From positions 248,001 through 312,000 of the forward strand of contig CAWDQN010000011.1 in the NCBI GenBank assembly GCA_963804495.1: a DNA stretch of 64,000 nucleotides, read 5' to 3'. Both the position numbers and the translations under genes were made by a program. The notes beneath the pieces are model-generated. The model saw nothing but the letters and a program-made list of their open reading frames with translations. It was not told the origin of the DNA and ran no database searches. Below, piece after piece: positions 27,870-37,465 of this stretch; position 1 is the first letter of the stretch, and each line of letters opens with the position of its first letter. This DNA is from Rhodovastum sp963804495 (GTDB taxonomy: Bacteria > Pseudomonadota > Alphaproteobacteria > Acetobacterales > Acetobacteraceae).

Positions 27870-29381
27870 CTATTCGAAGGTCTGAGTGTCGAGCCAGGTG
27901 CGCATGGCGGCTTCGTCCAGCTTCCCGTTGCTGTTATACGGCATCCGGCCGATCGCCACGATCCGCTCCGGCACCGCATGCGCCTCCAGCTCCGTCTGCA
28001 AGCGCGCTCGCAAGCCGAGCGGGTCGAACGCGGCGCCTGCGGCGACTTCCACCACGGCGATCAGCGCATCGTTGTGCTTCACCACGCAGGCCACCGGCCA
28101 GCCGCACTCGGCCAGGCGCGCCACCACCTCGCCGGTCTCGACCCGGTAGCCGCGGATTTTCACCTGCTGGTCGATGCGCCCTTTGAAATACAGACGCCCA
28201 CCGATTCGCTGGCCCCAATCGCCGGAGAAATAGGCGCGCACATTCTGGCCATCGACTGTGATCATGCGGAACGCCTGCGCCGTTCGCTCCGGATCGGCCC
28301 AATAGCCGGTTGCAAGCTGTGGTCCGGTAATGACAATCTCGCCTTCGTCGGCATCGGGACCGCCGAGCAGATACACCCCAGTGTCGACGATGGGCTCGCC
28401 CAGGCTCGCCGTATCGTTGCAGGCCGCGAGGTAGTCGGCCGCGCGCAGCCCCACCGCCGTCATCGTGACCGTGGTCTCGGTCGGCCCATACATGTTCATG
28501 ACCACGGCCTCGGGGCAGGCCGCGAACACGGCGGCCAGATGGCTCGGCCGCAGAGGTTCGCCGCAGGTGGCGAACTGCCGCACCGTGCCGAGCATCGCCG
28601 CCGTCGCCTGCCGGCCGCTGATCATGAGGTCGATGGCACTCGGCACCGATACCCATGCGGTGATCCGGCCGCGGCGGATATAGTCGGCCGGGAACAGCCG
28701 GTCCGCCGCCTCGGTCGGCGGCACAAGCATGGCCCCGACGCTGAGCGCGCCATACAGGTCGAGTACATGAACGTCGAAGCTCAACTGGTTGAACTGCGAC
28801 ACCCGGTCGCCGGCGCGAAACAGGCCGGCATCGCACACCCAGTTGACGTAATGTGCCAATGCCGATGTCGGAATGACCACGCCTTTCGGTACGCCGGTGG
28901 AGCCCGATGTCATGATGACATAGGCCGTCGGGCCGCGCTGACCTGGCCCGGCCATCGGCACCGCCGCCGCGACCGTTTCTGGGTCGATCAGAAGTGCCGC
29001 CGGGCAGCGCGCGGCAAGGACGGCGGCCAGCGGGGCGCCGGCGACGATGATGTCGGGTGCGATCACGTCCACCACCCGCGCGAGCTTGTTCTCCGGCGCC
29101 GCCACATTGACCGGGATGTAGCAGCCGCCGGCCAACAGCGTGCCGAAGATCGCGGCATAGCCGTCGACGCCGGGCGGCAGCGCGATCAGCACGTTAGGCG
29201 CCGTGAACCCTGCAAAGCTGGCGGCAAAGCGACGGGCCCCCGTGGCAAGTGCGCCATAGGTGACCATCGTGCCGCCGACATCGACCGCGGGCCGTGCGGG
29301 CTCGGCGTCCGCCCAGGCCAGGAAGCGGCCGATCGGGTCACCGCCAGCCGCCGCCGATGCTCGCACGCTCAAGTCAGACAT
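27870..29381 (-). CDS. Adenylation (AMP-forming) enzyme, DltA/NRPS-like
   Basis: 503 residues from the ATG at 29381 (MSDLSVRAS). Core motifs of the ANL superfamily are complete: VIMTSGSTGVPKGV (P-loop), NMYGPTETT, YFSGDWG, KGRIDQQVKIRGYRVE and NSNGKLDE with the catalytic Lys. The compact size and lack of a fused carrier domain match stand-alone adenylation enzymes such as DltA that load an amino or acyl acid onto a separate carrier protein. A carrier gene lies divergently 120 bases away (29501), the obvious partner. Substrate specificity cannot be read. Location beside the glycan locus suggests acyl or aminoacyl decoration of a surface polymer, which is inference. Confidence 0.88.
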   Translation of the reverse strand: MSDLSVRASAAAGGDPIGRFLAWADAEPARPAVDVGGTMVTYGALATGARRFAASFAGFTAPNVLIALPPGVDGYAAIFGTLLAGGCYIPVNVAAPENKLARVVDVIAPDIIVAGAPLAAVLAARCPAALLIDPETVAAAVPMAGPGQRGPTAYVIMTSGSTGVPKGVVIPTSALAHYVNWVCDAGLFRAGDRVSQFNQLSFDVHVLDLYGALSVGAMLVPPTEAADRLFPADYIRRGRITAWVSVPSAIDLMISGRQATAAMLGTVRQFATCGEPLRPSHLAAVFAACPEAVVMNMYGPTETTVTMTAVGLRAADYLAACNDTASLGEPIVDTGVYLLGGPDADEGEIVITGPQLATGYWADPERTAQAFRMITVDGQNVRAYFSGDWGQRIGGRLYFKGRIDQQVKIRGYRVETGEVVARLAECGWPVACVVKHNDALIAVVEVAAGAAFDPLGLRARLQTELEAHAVPERIVAIGRMPYNSNGKLDEAAMRTWLDTQTFE

Positions 29382-29500
29382 GGGCCGCCTCACCGAGGTT
29401 GTGGATCATGAAGACAGGTTGCCGCGGCTGAAATTTCGACAACATAACCAAACCGATTCGGCGCGCAACCACGATGTCACGCCACCCGGAGAGACGAGCC

Positions 29501-29758
29501 ATGGATGACGCCGCCCTCTATGCCGCACTGACCCCGTTGTTTCGCAATGTCTTCAAGCGGTCCGTGGAACTGCGGCCGGATTTGACCGCCCGCCAGGTTC
29601 CGGGCTGGGATTCGTTTCGTCAGGTCGAGCTGATCGTCGCCATCGAGGCGCAGTTCGGCGTGGCGTTCCATATACGCGAGATCAACGCGATGCAGACGGT
29701 GGGCGATCTGGTGCGCATGCTGGCCGGCAAGCTGTCGGCGGAGAGTGGGAACCGCTGA
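29501..29758 (+). CDS. Acyl/peptidyl carrier protein
   Basis: 85 residues from the ATG at 29501 with GGAGAGACG upstream. A four-helix PP-binding domain fills the protein, with the phosphopantetheine attachment Ser38 in GWDSFRQVELI; the Leu usually following the Ser is replaced by Phe. It is divergent from the adenylation enzyme at 29381, which would load it. No condensation, transferase or thioesterase domain lies beside the pair, so the acceptor of the loaded group is encoded elsewhere or is a DltB/DltD-like activity not in the window. Confidence 0.88.
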   Translation: MDDAALYAALTPLFRNVFKRSVELRPDLTARQVPGWDSFRQVELIVAIEAQFGVAFHIREINAMQTVGDLVRMLAGKLSAESGNR

Positions 29759-29813
29759 CAGGTCAGCCACAGCAGGGACACCGGTCCGGCCGGCGGGCGC
29801 GGCCTCCGCTGGC

Positions 29814-31022
29814 TCAAATCACGCCATCGTCCCGCAGGCGGGCGAGTGTCGCGCCATCCATGCCGAGGCACTCGCGCAGAACCTCGTCGGTGTGCTCGCC
29901 GAGCAGCGGCGGCGGCAGGCGGTATTCGACCGGTGTTGCAGAAAGATGAACGGGGTTAGAAATGACCTTCACCGCCGTGCCCGAGGCATGCTGCATTTCG
30001 CGCACCATATCGCGGGCCTGCACCTGCGGGTCGGCGAACACATCCGACAACCGGTTGATCGGCCCGCAGCCGATCTTGAGCGCCTCCAGCTGCGCGACCC
30101 ACCAGCCGGTACTGTGCCCCTGCATCACCGGCGTGAGCGTCTCGGTGACCAGTTGCCTGTTCTGCACACGCGCTGCATTGGTCGCGAACCGCGCATCATC
30201 GGCCAGATGCGACAGGCCGAAATGCGCGCAGAAGCGCCGGAACGTCGGATCATTGCCGATCGATAGCACGATAAAACCGTCGGCGGTGGGGAAGACCTGG
30301 TATGGCACGATGTTGGGATGCTGGTTGCCCAGTCGCGGCGGGTTCTCCCCGGTTGCCAGGTAGTTCATGCCCTGGTTCGCCAGCCAGGCGACATGGGTAT
30401 CGAGCATACCGATATCGATCTGCTGGCCCTCACCGGTGCGCTCGCGATGACGCAGGGCGGCAAGGATGCCGATGCAGCCATAAAGGCCGGCGAACAGGTC
30501 GGCGATTGGAATGCCAACCTTCTGCGGCGGCCCGTCCGGCTCGCCGGTCAGGCTCATCACCCCGCCCATCGCTTGCATCAGCCCGTCGTAGCCGGGGCGC
30601 GGTGCATAGGGGCCGGTCTGCCCGAAACCGGTGATCGAGCAGTAGATCAGGCCGGGAAAGCGCGGTCGCACTTGCTCATAGCCCAGGCCGTATTTCGCCA
30701 AGGCACCGACCTTGAAGTTCTCAGCCAGGATGTCGCTCTGCGCGATCAGCCGCAATGCGATCTCCTGTCCCTCGGGGCGGGCGATGTCGAGCGTGAGGGA
30801 GCGCTTGTTGCGATTGACGCCAACAAAATAAGCGCTCTCCGTCGTGCCCGGCACGAACGGCGGGGCGAAACCGCGGGTGTCGTCACCGCTGCCGGGCTTC
30901 TCGATCTTGATCACGTCAGCGCCGAGATCTGCCAGCATCTGCACGCAGGTGGGGCCTGCGAGAACGCGCGTCAGGTCGAACACCTTTAGCCCCGCCAGCG
31001 GCCCGGCCGGTTGCGTTGTCAT
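29814..31022 (-). CDS. Class III CoA-transferase (CaiB/BaiF family)
   Basis: 402 residues, normal length. The N-terminal Rossmann-like domain has LKVFDLTRVLAGPTCVQMLA and GADVIKIEKPGSGDDTR; the nucleophilic Asp lies in GIPIADLFAG, and GTGEGQQID-type ERTGEGQQIDIGMLDT follows. Family members move CoA between carboxylic acids through a mixed anhydride. It ends an apparent operon: malonyl-CoA decarboxylase (32456-33940), MFS transporter (31054-32389), then this gene after 31 bases. That context suggests it activates the imported acid by CoA exchange, possibly malonate, but family members act on oxalate, carnitine, mesaconate and others. A downstream gap (29759-29813) separates it from the carrier gene. 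Confidence 0.88.
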   Translation of the reverse strand: MTTQPAGPLAGLKVFDLTRVLAGPTCVQMLADLGADVIKIEKPGSGDDTRGFAPPFVPGTTESAYFVGVNRNKRSLTLDIARPEGQEIALRLIAQSDILAENFKVGALAKYGLGYEQVRPRFPGLIYCSITGFGQTGPYAPRPGYDGLMQAMGGVMSLTGEPDGPPQKVGIPIADLFAGLYGCIGILAALRHRERTGEGQQIDIGMLDTHVAWLANQGMNYLATGENPPRLGNQHPNIVPYQVFPTADGFIVLSIGNDPTFRRFCAHFGLSHLADDARFATNAARVQNRQLVTETLTPVMQGHSTGWWVAQLEALKIGCGPINRLSDVFADPQVQARDMVREMQHASGTAVKVISNPVHLSATPVEYRLPPPLLGEHTDEVLRECLGMDGATLARLRDDGVI

Positions 31023-31053
31023 CGTCGTCTCCTTCGTAGGCTCGGTATCGTGC

Positions 31054-32389
31054 TCAGTCGGGCAGCCGATCGCCGCGCGTCTCGCGGGCGAAGGGAATGA
31101 TCAGCAGGCCGATGCCGAAGGCAATCGCGGTGAGCGCGACCGGCGTGCCGAGCGTACCCATTGCCTTGACCGCGCCGGCGAGGCCGAAGTTCACCGCCGC
31201 GCCAACGAACCGTCCGACCGAGGTACAGAAAGCGAACGCCGAAGCGCGCACCTCGGTACCGAACAGCTCCGGCAGCCACAGGCTGAACACGGCGAAGTTG
31301 CCGCCAGCGACGCCAAGGAAGAACAGCACGATCATGAACACCGGCAGCGCCGTGCCCGGTGGCAGGTAAAACGCCCAGCCGAAGGCGAGCGCGATGCTCA
31401 GCGCCATGCCACTGAAGTAAATCGCCAGCGTCGGCCGGCGGCCGATGCGCTCGGCCAGCATCGGCAGGGCGATGCAGCCGAGGATGGTCCCGACCGACAG
31501 CAGGGCCGTGCCGTAGGATGCCATGCGCGCGGCTGCCTTGGCGTCCATGCCCTGTGATGTGGCAAGCGTGATGATGGCGGTCGGCTCGGTACACCGCACC
31601 TGCCCAGAGTCCGATGACGGCGACGGCCAGCAGCACCGACATCACGATGGTGCGGCCGCGATAGGGCGGGCGGAAGATCTGCGCGAGCGGGCCATGGCGC
31701 CGGCTGGCAGGGATCAGCTCCTTCTCGTGGTGCTTGTGCTGCCAGCGCTCCGGTTCCTTCACCCCAAGCAGTGTCACGATCGACACCAGCACCGGGACCA
31801 GTCCGCAGAGGAACATCGCCCGCCAGCCGTAGCTCGCACCGATCGTGTAGTTGAGTGCCGCCGCCACAAAGAAACCGAAATAGTAGCCGGTCTGCAGATA
31901 GCCCGCGCCCATCTTGCGACGGTCCTCCGGCCAGGCCTCGGCGACGTAGGTGCCGGCCATCGCCCACTCGCCGCCCACCCCGATCCCGGCGAGGAAGCGG
32001 AAGGCCGCGAGTTGCCAGATATCCTGTGCGAACGCCGCCGCCCCGGTGAACACCGCATAGACCAGCACCGTGGCCGCCAGCGCCTTGGTGCGGCCAAAAC
32101 GGTCGGCGATCGGCCCCCAGATGAAGGACATGCCCCAGCCGATCAGGAACAGCGCGAACATGATCGAGCCCACCTGGCCGATGCTCGCCGCCGACGCGTC
32201 CATGCCTGATTTCGGCAGCAGCTCCGTCAGTGCCGGACTCAGCACCAGGGCGTAGATCACCGAATCCATGCCGTCGAGCATCCAGCCAGCCCAGGCTGCC
32301 CAGAAACCAATGATCTGCTGGCGGTTCAGCGGCGTGGATTTCCGAGCCCCGGTTGCGGTCGATGATATTGCGGCGGGCGCGGTGGACAT
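31054..32389 (-). pseudogene. MFS transporter (metabolite:proton symporter type), one-base frameshift
   Basis: Residues 1-290 are read from ATG 32389: twelve-TM MFS fold with motif A GPIADRFGRTK, then RFLAGIGVGGEWAMAGTYVA. At VIGLWAGAVY the frame is lost near 31586-31590, where one extra G on the plus strand (C on the coding strand) converts the expected YEPTAIITLATS into frame noise. The true C-terminal half continues in the other frame, ending at 31054 with LPMLAERIGRRPTLAI and FGIGLLIIPFARETRG. Corrected length is about 444 aa. The family imports carboxylates or sugars with protons. Operon position between malonyl-CoA decarboxylase and CoA-transferase points to an organic acid. Confidence 0.8.
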
Positions 32390-32455
32390 TCGTTTTCCTC
32401 CCAGGGGGTGATCTGTTTCATTGGCATTGGCGGGCCGTTGGCCGGCGGGTGGTTG

Positions 32456-33940
32456 TCAGTCGTCGGCGCGGGATGCGTGTTGCTGGTCGCGCGGGCCGCG
32501 CCGTGCCCCTGCCGAACCCGCAGCCAGCAGGGCATCGACGGCAGGCGAGCGCGCGACGACATTGTCGCGCACGAAGGCCTCGTGGTGGGCCTCGATGGCC
32601 AACGGATCATAGACATAGTTGACCATGATGGCGTGCAACTCCCGCAGACCCCGCGGCGAAACATTGGCCAGCCAGTTGACCCGCTCCAGCCGTGCACCGT
32701 TGCCGAGATGGAAGCGTGCGACCGGGTCGGGCGGAACCCGGCGCCCGGTTGTCTGCGTCAGGCATGTCGCGCAGGCGCGCATCAGAGGCTGGCGCAGCAG
32801 CGCCGCGGCCGCCGGGGTCTCCCACCAGGCGGGGACCTCCAGCATCGCCCGCAGCGCCGCCGCCCCGCTGCCGTTCGCCTCGGCAATGCCGGCCGCGTGC
32901 AGCAGCGCGGCAAGCTCGTCCGCCCGCAGCAGGTCGTCCGTCGCTTCCTCGGCAAGCCGGCGGTCGAGCCAGCGGCGGAACCCAGGTACCGGCGAGAGGG
33001 TGGCGAAATGCCTGAGATTCGGCAGCTCCGCTTTCAGCTCCTCGACCACTTGCTTGATCAGCAGGTTGCCCAGGGAAATGCCGCGCAGCCCCTGCTGGCA
33101 GTTCGAAATCGAGTAAAAGATTGCCGTATCGGCGTCGGCCGCGCGCGCGCGGGCAGCGCATTCCTCTCCGTCGCCGGCGAGCAGCGGCTGCACCGCCTCG
33201 GCGAGACCCTGCACCAGGGCGACCTGCACAAAGATCAGCGGCTCACCCGGCAGGGCCGGATGGAAAAAGCCAAAGCAGCGGCGGTCCGGTGCCAGACGGC
33301 GGCGCAGGTCGTCCCAACCGTGGAACTCGTGCACCGCTTCGTATGCGATCAGCTTTTCGAGTACGGCTGCCGGTGTCTGCCAGTCGATGCGCCGCAGCTC
33401 CAGAAAGCCGCGGTTGAACCAGGAGGTGAGCAAATGGCGCAGGTCGGCATCGAGCCGCCGGAGTTCGGGATGCTCGCGCAGGGAGCCAAGCAAATGCTTG
33501 CGCATTGCCACCAGCGCGGCCGTGCCGCCGGGGGCCATGTTCATCCGCCGGATCAGCTCCTGACGGGGCGGTTCCGCCGCCGCCGCGAGCCGTGCCGCAC
33601 ACTCCTGCGTCGGTTCCGCGAGATAGGCCTCGGCCGCCACGCGCAGTGGTGCCGGATCGGGCCCGAAGCCGCGGGCAAGGAAGCGTTCGAACTCGAGGCG
33701 CTCCGCGCATCCCAGCGTCTGCAAAACCGCGTGCAGCTCGCGCGCGATCACGGCCCCGGAGGCTTCACCACGCTCGGAGAGCAACGCCGTGGCAAGCAGC
33801 CGGGCCCGCTCAAGGGGCGGCGCGGGAGGCTCCGCCGGCGAGCCGGGTGGTGGGCTCCGTTCGCCGATCCGGGCCCAGAGCCGATCGAGCCACGATCGCG
33901 AGGCCGAAACGGAGGCAATGGCCGGTGGGTTGGACGTCAT
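32456..33940 (-). CDS. Malonyl-CoA decarboxylase
   Basis: 494 residues from ATG 33940 (MTSNPPAIAS); an upstream frame to 33985 is possible. It converts malonyl-CoA to acetyl-CoA and carbon dioxide in the cytoplasm. The N-terminal helical domain (about 20-190) is followed by the GNAT-like catalytic domain, with FYSISNCQQGLRGISLGNLL and the catalytic-His motif RFHLGNGARLERVNWLAN. The C-terminus has the family NYVYDPLAIEAHHEAF. It heads an apparent three-gene unit with the MFS transporter (gap 66 bp) and CoA-transferase, and lies 306 bases downstream of the broken aas gene. The spacer between 33941 and 34246 has nothing I can support. Confidence 0.93.
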   Translation of the reverse strand: MTSNPPAIASVSASRSWLDRLWARIGERSPPPGSPAEPPAPPLERARLLATALLSERGEASGAVIARELHAVLQTLGCAERLEFERFLARGFGPDPAPLRVAAEAYLAEPTQECAARLAAAAEPPRQELIRRMNMAPGGTAALVAMRKHLLGSLREHPELRRLDADLRHLLTSWFNRGFLELRRIDWQTPAAVLEKLIAYEAVHEFHGWDDLRRRLAPDRRCFGFFHPALPGEPLIFVQVALVQGLAEAVQPLLAGDGEECAARARAADADTAIFYSISNCQQGLRGISLGNLLIKQVVEELKAELPNLRHFATLSPVPGFRRWLDRRLAEEATDDLLRADELAALLHAAGIAEANGSGAAALRAMLEVPAWWETPAAAALLRQPLMRACATCLTQTTGRRVPPDPVARFHLGNGARLERVNWLANVSPRGLRELHAIMVNYVYDPLAIEAHHEAFVRDNVVARSPAVDALLAAGSAGARRGPRDQQHASRADD

Positions 33941-34246
33941 TGGGTCATCCCCGGCCGCTCGGGCGGCTCTTTCCTTATGCAACAAGCCAACGCATCAGTT
34001 GTACGGCTCCCCCTCAGATGAACGCAGTGACTCAGTGCACGCCATCGTCACTGTATTGCAGCAGGTTCGTCAGGCACAAGATTGCGGTGATGCGGCGGCC
34101 TTGATCGCCACACGGTTCCAGCCGACGAGCGCGTCGGGGCAGTGCATCTATTTGGCGCCACCGGACGAGATCGGGCGGGCGTCGAAGGCGGGCGCCGTCA
34201 ACTTTCGCAGCGATGGATGATGCCAGGTCACGTCTCTACAATGGAC

Positions 34247-35565
34247 TCACGCTGCCACCCGCGCAGCGAGCAGCCGCTCAACCGAGGGATAATCAATCTT
34301 TCCCGAGCCCAGCAACGGAATGGCATCAACCGTCACCATGCTGCGCGGCACCATGATCTCGCCGATGCCACGGGCGGCGGCGTGGGCAAGCAGGGTGGGG
34401 AGTGCCGCGCCAGGCTGCGTGGTCACGAGCACAAGGCGCTCGCCTTTGCGCGCGTCGGGCTGCGCCACCACGGCGTGCATGGCAGAAGGCCAAAGCGCGC
34501 CGGCGAGTTCCTCGGCGGCGGCCAAAGACACCATCTCGCCGCCGATCTTGGCGAAGCGCTTGGCACGGCCAAGGATCGTCACGAAGCCGGCGTTGTCGAT
34601 GGCGACGAGATCACCGGTGTCGAACCAACCACCTGGGGGCGGCTCCAGCACGCCGGGCGCGCTGCTGCGGAAATACCCGAGCATGATATTGGGGCCGCGC
34701 AGGTGCAGCCGGCCACCCTCGGCGATCCCCTCGACCGGGGTGATCTGGTGCACGATGCCGGGCAGCAGACGGCCGACCGTGCCGGTGCGGTGATGCATCG
34801 GCGTGTTCAGCGCCACCACCGGGGCGGCCTCGGTGATGCCGTACCCCTCCAGGATGCGCACGCCGAAGCGGTCGAAATAAAGCTGGCGGGTCTCGTCGCG
34901 CAGCTTCTCGGCACCGGCATAGACCAGGCGAACGGCGCGGAAGTCATAGGGATGGGCGAAGCGTGCCCAGCCGGCGAGGAACGTGTCGGTACCGAACGCG
35001 ATGGTCGCATCGCTGTCGTAAATGGTCTCCGGCACGATCCGGTAATGCAGCGGCGAGGGGTAGAAGAATGTCCGCACGCCCCCGAACAGCGGCAGCAGCG
35101 TGCCACCGGTCAGGCCGAAACTGTGGAACATCGGCATGGCGTTGACGATGCGGTCGGCCGGGCAGAAATCCATGACGGCGGCGAGTTGGGCACAATTGGC
35201 AAGGATGTTGCGGTGGCTGAGTACCACGGCTTTCGGTGTGCCTTCCGAACCGCTGGTGAATAGCACCGCCGCCGGTGCATCGGCGGCAACACGCGCCCCG
35301 GGCAGGCCGGCGGCGCGCGCCATGTCGAACAGGCCGCGCAGCCGGGCCGCGCGGCCCAGACCGGCGCGGATGTCTTCCAGCCAGAGAAAGCGCACAGTTC
35401 CTTCCATCTGGGCGATGCTGCGCTCCATGCGGCCGCGGGTGATGAACCCGCGCGAGGTGACGACGGTTCTGACCTGCGCGGTGCGGCAGGCCGAAAGCAT
35501 GCCGTCCGCACCGGCGGAGAAATTCAACAGCGCCGGAACCCGCCCGAACGCCTGCAGACCGAAGA
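34247..35565 (-). pseudogene. aas: aas 3-prime fragment: AMP-ligase domain cut off by ISL3
   Basis: The open frame runs from 35710 but the true aas sequence begins at the ISL3 edge (35565) with LQAFGRVPALLNFSAGADG. ANL motifs follow: VLFTSGSEGTPKAV, EGYGITEAAPVVA, GWFDTGDLVAID, GRAKRFAKIGGEM and catalytic GSGKIDYP. Joined to the 37466-39544 fragment across the insertion it gives about 1133 residues, the usual size of bifunctional acyl-ACP synthetase/lysophospholipid acyltransferase proteins with an LplT-like transporter. This fragment alone would be mistaken for a malonyl-CoA or fatty-acyl ligase. It has lost its start and probably is not translated in isolation. Confidence 0.85.
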
Positions 35566-35734
35566 GGCTCCTCGGGAGAATCAGTGGGTGCTTTCGGGCA
35601 TATCGTATCGAGCGCGTTAGGGTAGCAGGCGTGACGGCGTAGCGCGGCCGATGATGGCGAGGCGGACGGCACGGCCGGTTGTGTGTCGGGCGCGCGAGCG
35701 GCGTCGCCACGCAGTCTGCAATGGCGCCGGCGGT

Positions 35735-36211
35735 TCACTGCGGATCGCGGCGAGGACCGCGATGGCCGCCGATCGTGGGTTCGGTGGTCAGGAAGCGGAA
35801 TAGCCTACGGCATGTCGCGTCGAAGCTGCGCTGCTCGTCGTCGGACTGGCGGCGGGAGAGCAGCGGGCCGCCTTCCTCTTCGATGAGGCCGAGCACGATC
35901 TGCTCGATGGGCATTCGCCGCAGGGCACTGTCCATCTGCAGCCGACGGATCACTTCGCCGCCGAGGACCCAGATGTTGTCGCGATGGCGACGCAGGGTCT
36001 TGCGCGACAGCTGCTGCATCAGCAGGTCGCGCAGGAACGGCGTGAAGTATTCGACCAGCCGCACGCCGAGCGGAATATCGCGCGGCTCGTACGCCCAACT
36101 TCGTGGCCACTGATCCAGATCCGGACAGTAGGTCCGCAATGGATCGGCGGCAGGCGGCTGCTCCGCTACACTGACAGGCGTCCCGGCAACTCTATGGGGT
36201 CGTCCTGCCAT
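35735..36211 (-). CDS. ISL3 passenger protein of unknown function, 158 aa
   Basis: An unrecognised, charged soluble protein carried inside the ISL3 element and transcribed away from the transposase. Its start codon (ATG 36211) overlaps the transposase start (ATG 36210) on opposite strands, sharing CATGA, so either one of the starts is further in or both genes have very tight divergent signals. Sequence features include YEPRDIPLGVRLVEYFTPFL and LSRKTLRRHRDNIWVLGGEV, with an Arg/Lys-rich stretch that resembles an N-terminal DNA-binding helical domain. A role in transposition or target handling is plausible but unproven. Confidence 0.6.
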   Translation of the reverse strand: MAGRPHRVAGTPVSVAEQPPAADPLRTYCPDLDQWPRSWAYEPRDIPLGVRLVEYFTPFLRDLLMQQLSRKTLRRHRDNIWVLGGEVIRRLQMDSALRRMPIEQIVLGLIEEEGGPLLSRRQSDDEQRSFDATCRRLFRFLTTEPTIGGHRGPRRDPQ

Positions 36212-37459
36212 GAGGCTGATCTCCCTGCTAAACCAATATCAGCACTTTCCCGGCTTCGTCTACGAGGGAGCGCGGTATTGCACGTCCAGCCAGACCATCG
36301 AGATTCCCGTGCGGCCCCGCCGTGGCTCGAAGCCGGTGTGCTCTGGCTGCCACCGGCCGGCGACCGGCTACGATCACCTGGGCCAGCGGCGATTCGAGTT
36401 CGTCCCTTTGTGGGGCTTCATGGTCGTGTTGCTCTACCGTATGCGGCGGGTCAATTGCGGGGACTGCGGTGTGCGGGTCGAGGAGGTTCCGTGGGGGATC
36501 GGCAAGCACCAGCTGACGAAGGCCTACATGCTGTTCCTGGCACATTGGGCCAGGAAGTTGTCGTGGCAGGAGACGGCTGTGTCGTTTCGAACGTCCTGGG
36601 ACAAGGTCTGCCAATCGGTCGAGTATGTCGTGAAGTGGGGGCTTCGAGAATCGCCAGCTCGGTCGGATCGCGGCCATCGGCGTCGATGAGATCCAGTACG
36701 CCAAAGGCCACAAGTACCTGACGCTGGTCTATCAGATCGAGCAGGGCTGCGTCCGCCTGCTGTGGATCGGCCGGGAGCGGACGATCGAGAGCTTTGAGCA
36801 GTTCTTCGCCATGATCGGCAAAGAAGTGGCCGGGCAGATCGAGTTCGTGTGCTCGGACATGTGGCAGCCGTACCTGAAGGTGATCCGCGAACGGTGCAGC
36901 CAAGCCATACACATCCTCGACCGCTTCCACATCGTCGCCAAGATGAACGACGCCGTCGACGAGATACGTGCTGGCGAGGCGCGTCGGCTGGCTCGTGACG
37001 GCTATGAGCCAGTCCTCAAGAAAACCCGTTGGTGCGTGCTCAAGCGCCGCGCCAACCTCACCGATGGCCAGCGGTTCCGCCTGCGTGATTTGCTGCGCTA
37101 CAATCTGCAGACGGTGCGGGCCTATCTGCTGAAGGAGGATTTCCAGCAGTTCTGGGAGGTACCAGTTGCCGACCTGGGCCGGCAAGTTTCTCGATGACTG
37201 GTGCCGTCAGGTGATGCGCTCGCGCCTCGAACCGATGAAGAAGGTTGCCAAGACGCTACGCCGGCACCGTGAGCTGATCCTAAACTACTTCCGCGCCAGA
37301 AAGGCGTTCTCCAGCGGCATCGTCGAGGGCCTCAACAACAAGGCCAAAGTGACCATGCGAAACTCCTACGGATTCCGCACCTTCCACGTCATGGAAACCG
37401 CGTTATATCACGCACTTGGCAAGCTGCCGGAACCGAACGTCGCCCACAGATTTTTCTGA
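36210..37459 (+). pseudogene. ISL3 transposase, two +1 frameshifts
   Basis: N-terminus MRLISLLNQYQHFPGFVYEG with the CxxC zinc-ribbon-like region (VCSGCHRP, NCGDCGVR). The frame breaks at 36643-36645, where one extra C in GCTTCGAG changes the expected LENRQLGRIAAIGVDEIQ. The DDE core then reads in frame 2 (GVDEIQYAKGH, FVCSDMWQPYLKVI, ILDRFHIVAKMNDAVDE) until GAGGTAC at 37158-37159, where an extra G breaks the expected WEYQLPTWAGKFLDDW. The last part (GIVEGLNNKAKVTMRNSYGF) contains the final Glu and ends at 37459. With both insertions removed it would be about 415 aa. Confidence 0.85.
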
Positions 37460-37465
37460 CGAGGC

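Larger units (their letters stand above)
35566..37465 (+). mobile_element. ISL3-family element inserted in aas
   Basis: About 1.9 kb. On the plus strand ACCGAAGA occurs immediately left (35558-35565) and right (37466-37473) of the element, an 8-bp duplication normal for ISL3. The ends are imperfect inverted repeats: GGCTCCTCGGGAGAATC on the left against GGTGCCTCGTCAGAAAA read inward from the right; the overlap of GGT with the duplication leaves a 5-versus-8-bp ambiguity. Deleting the element and one repeat restores continuous aas coding sequence. It carries a broken transposase and a divergent passenger ORF. Confidence 0.88.

Noticed and set aside
34247..35710. Malonyl-CoA synthetase (MatB) next to malonyl-CoA decarboxylase
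   Set aside because: The protein is an AMP-ligase, but it continues the sequence of the LplT/PlsC fragment across the ISL3 insertion, with a target duplication. It belongs to aas.
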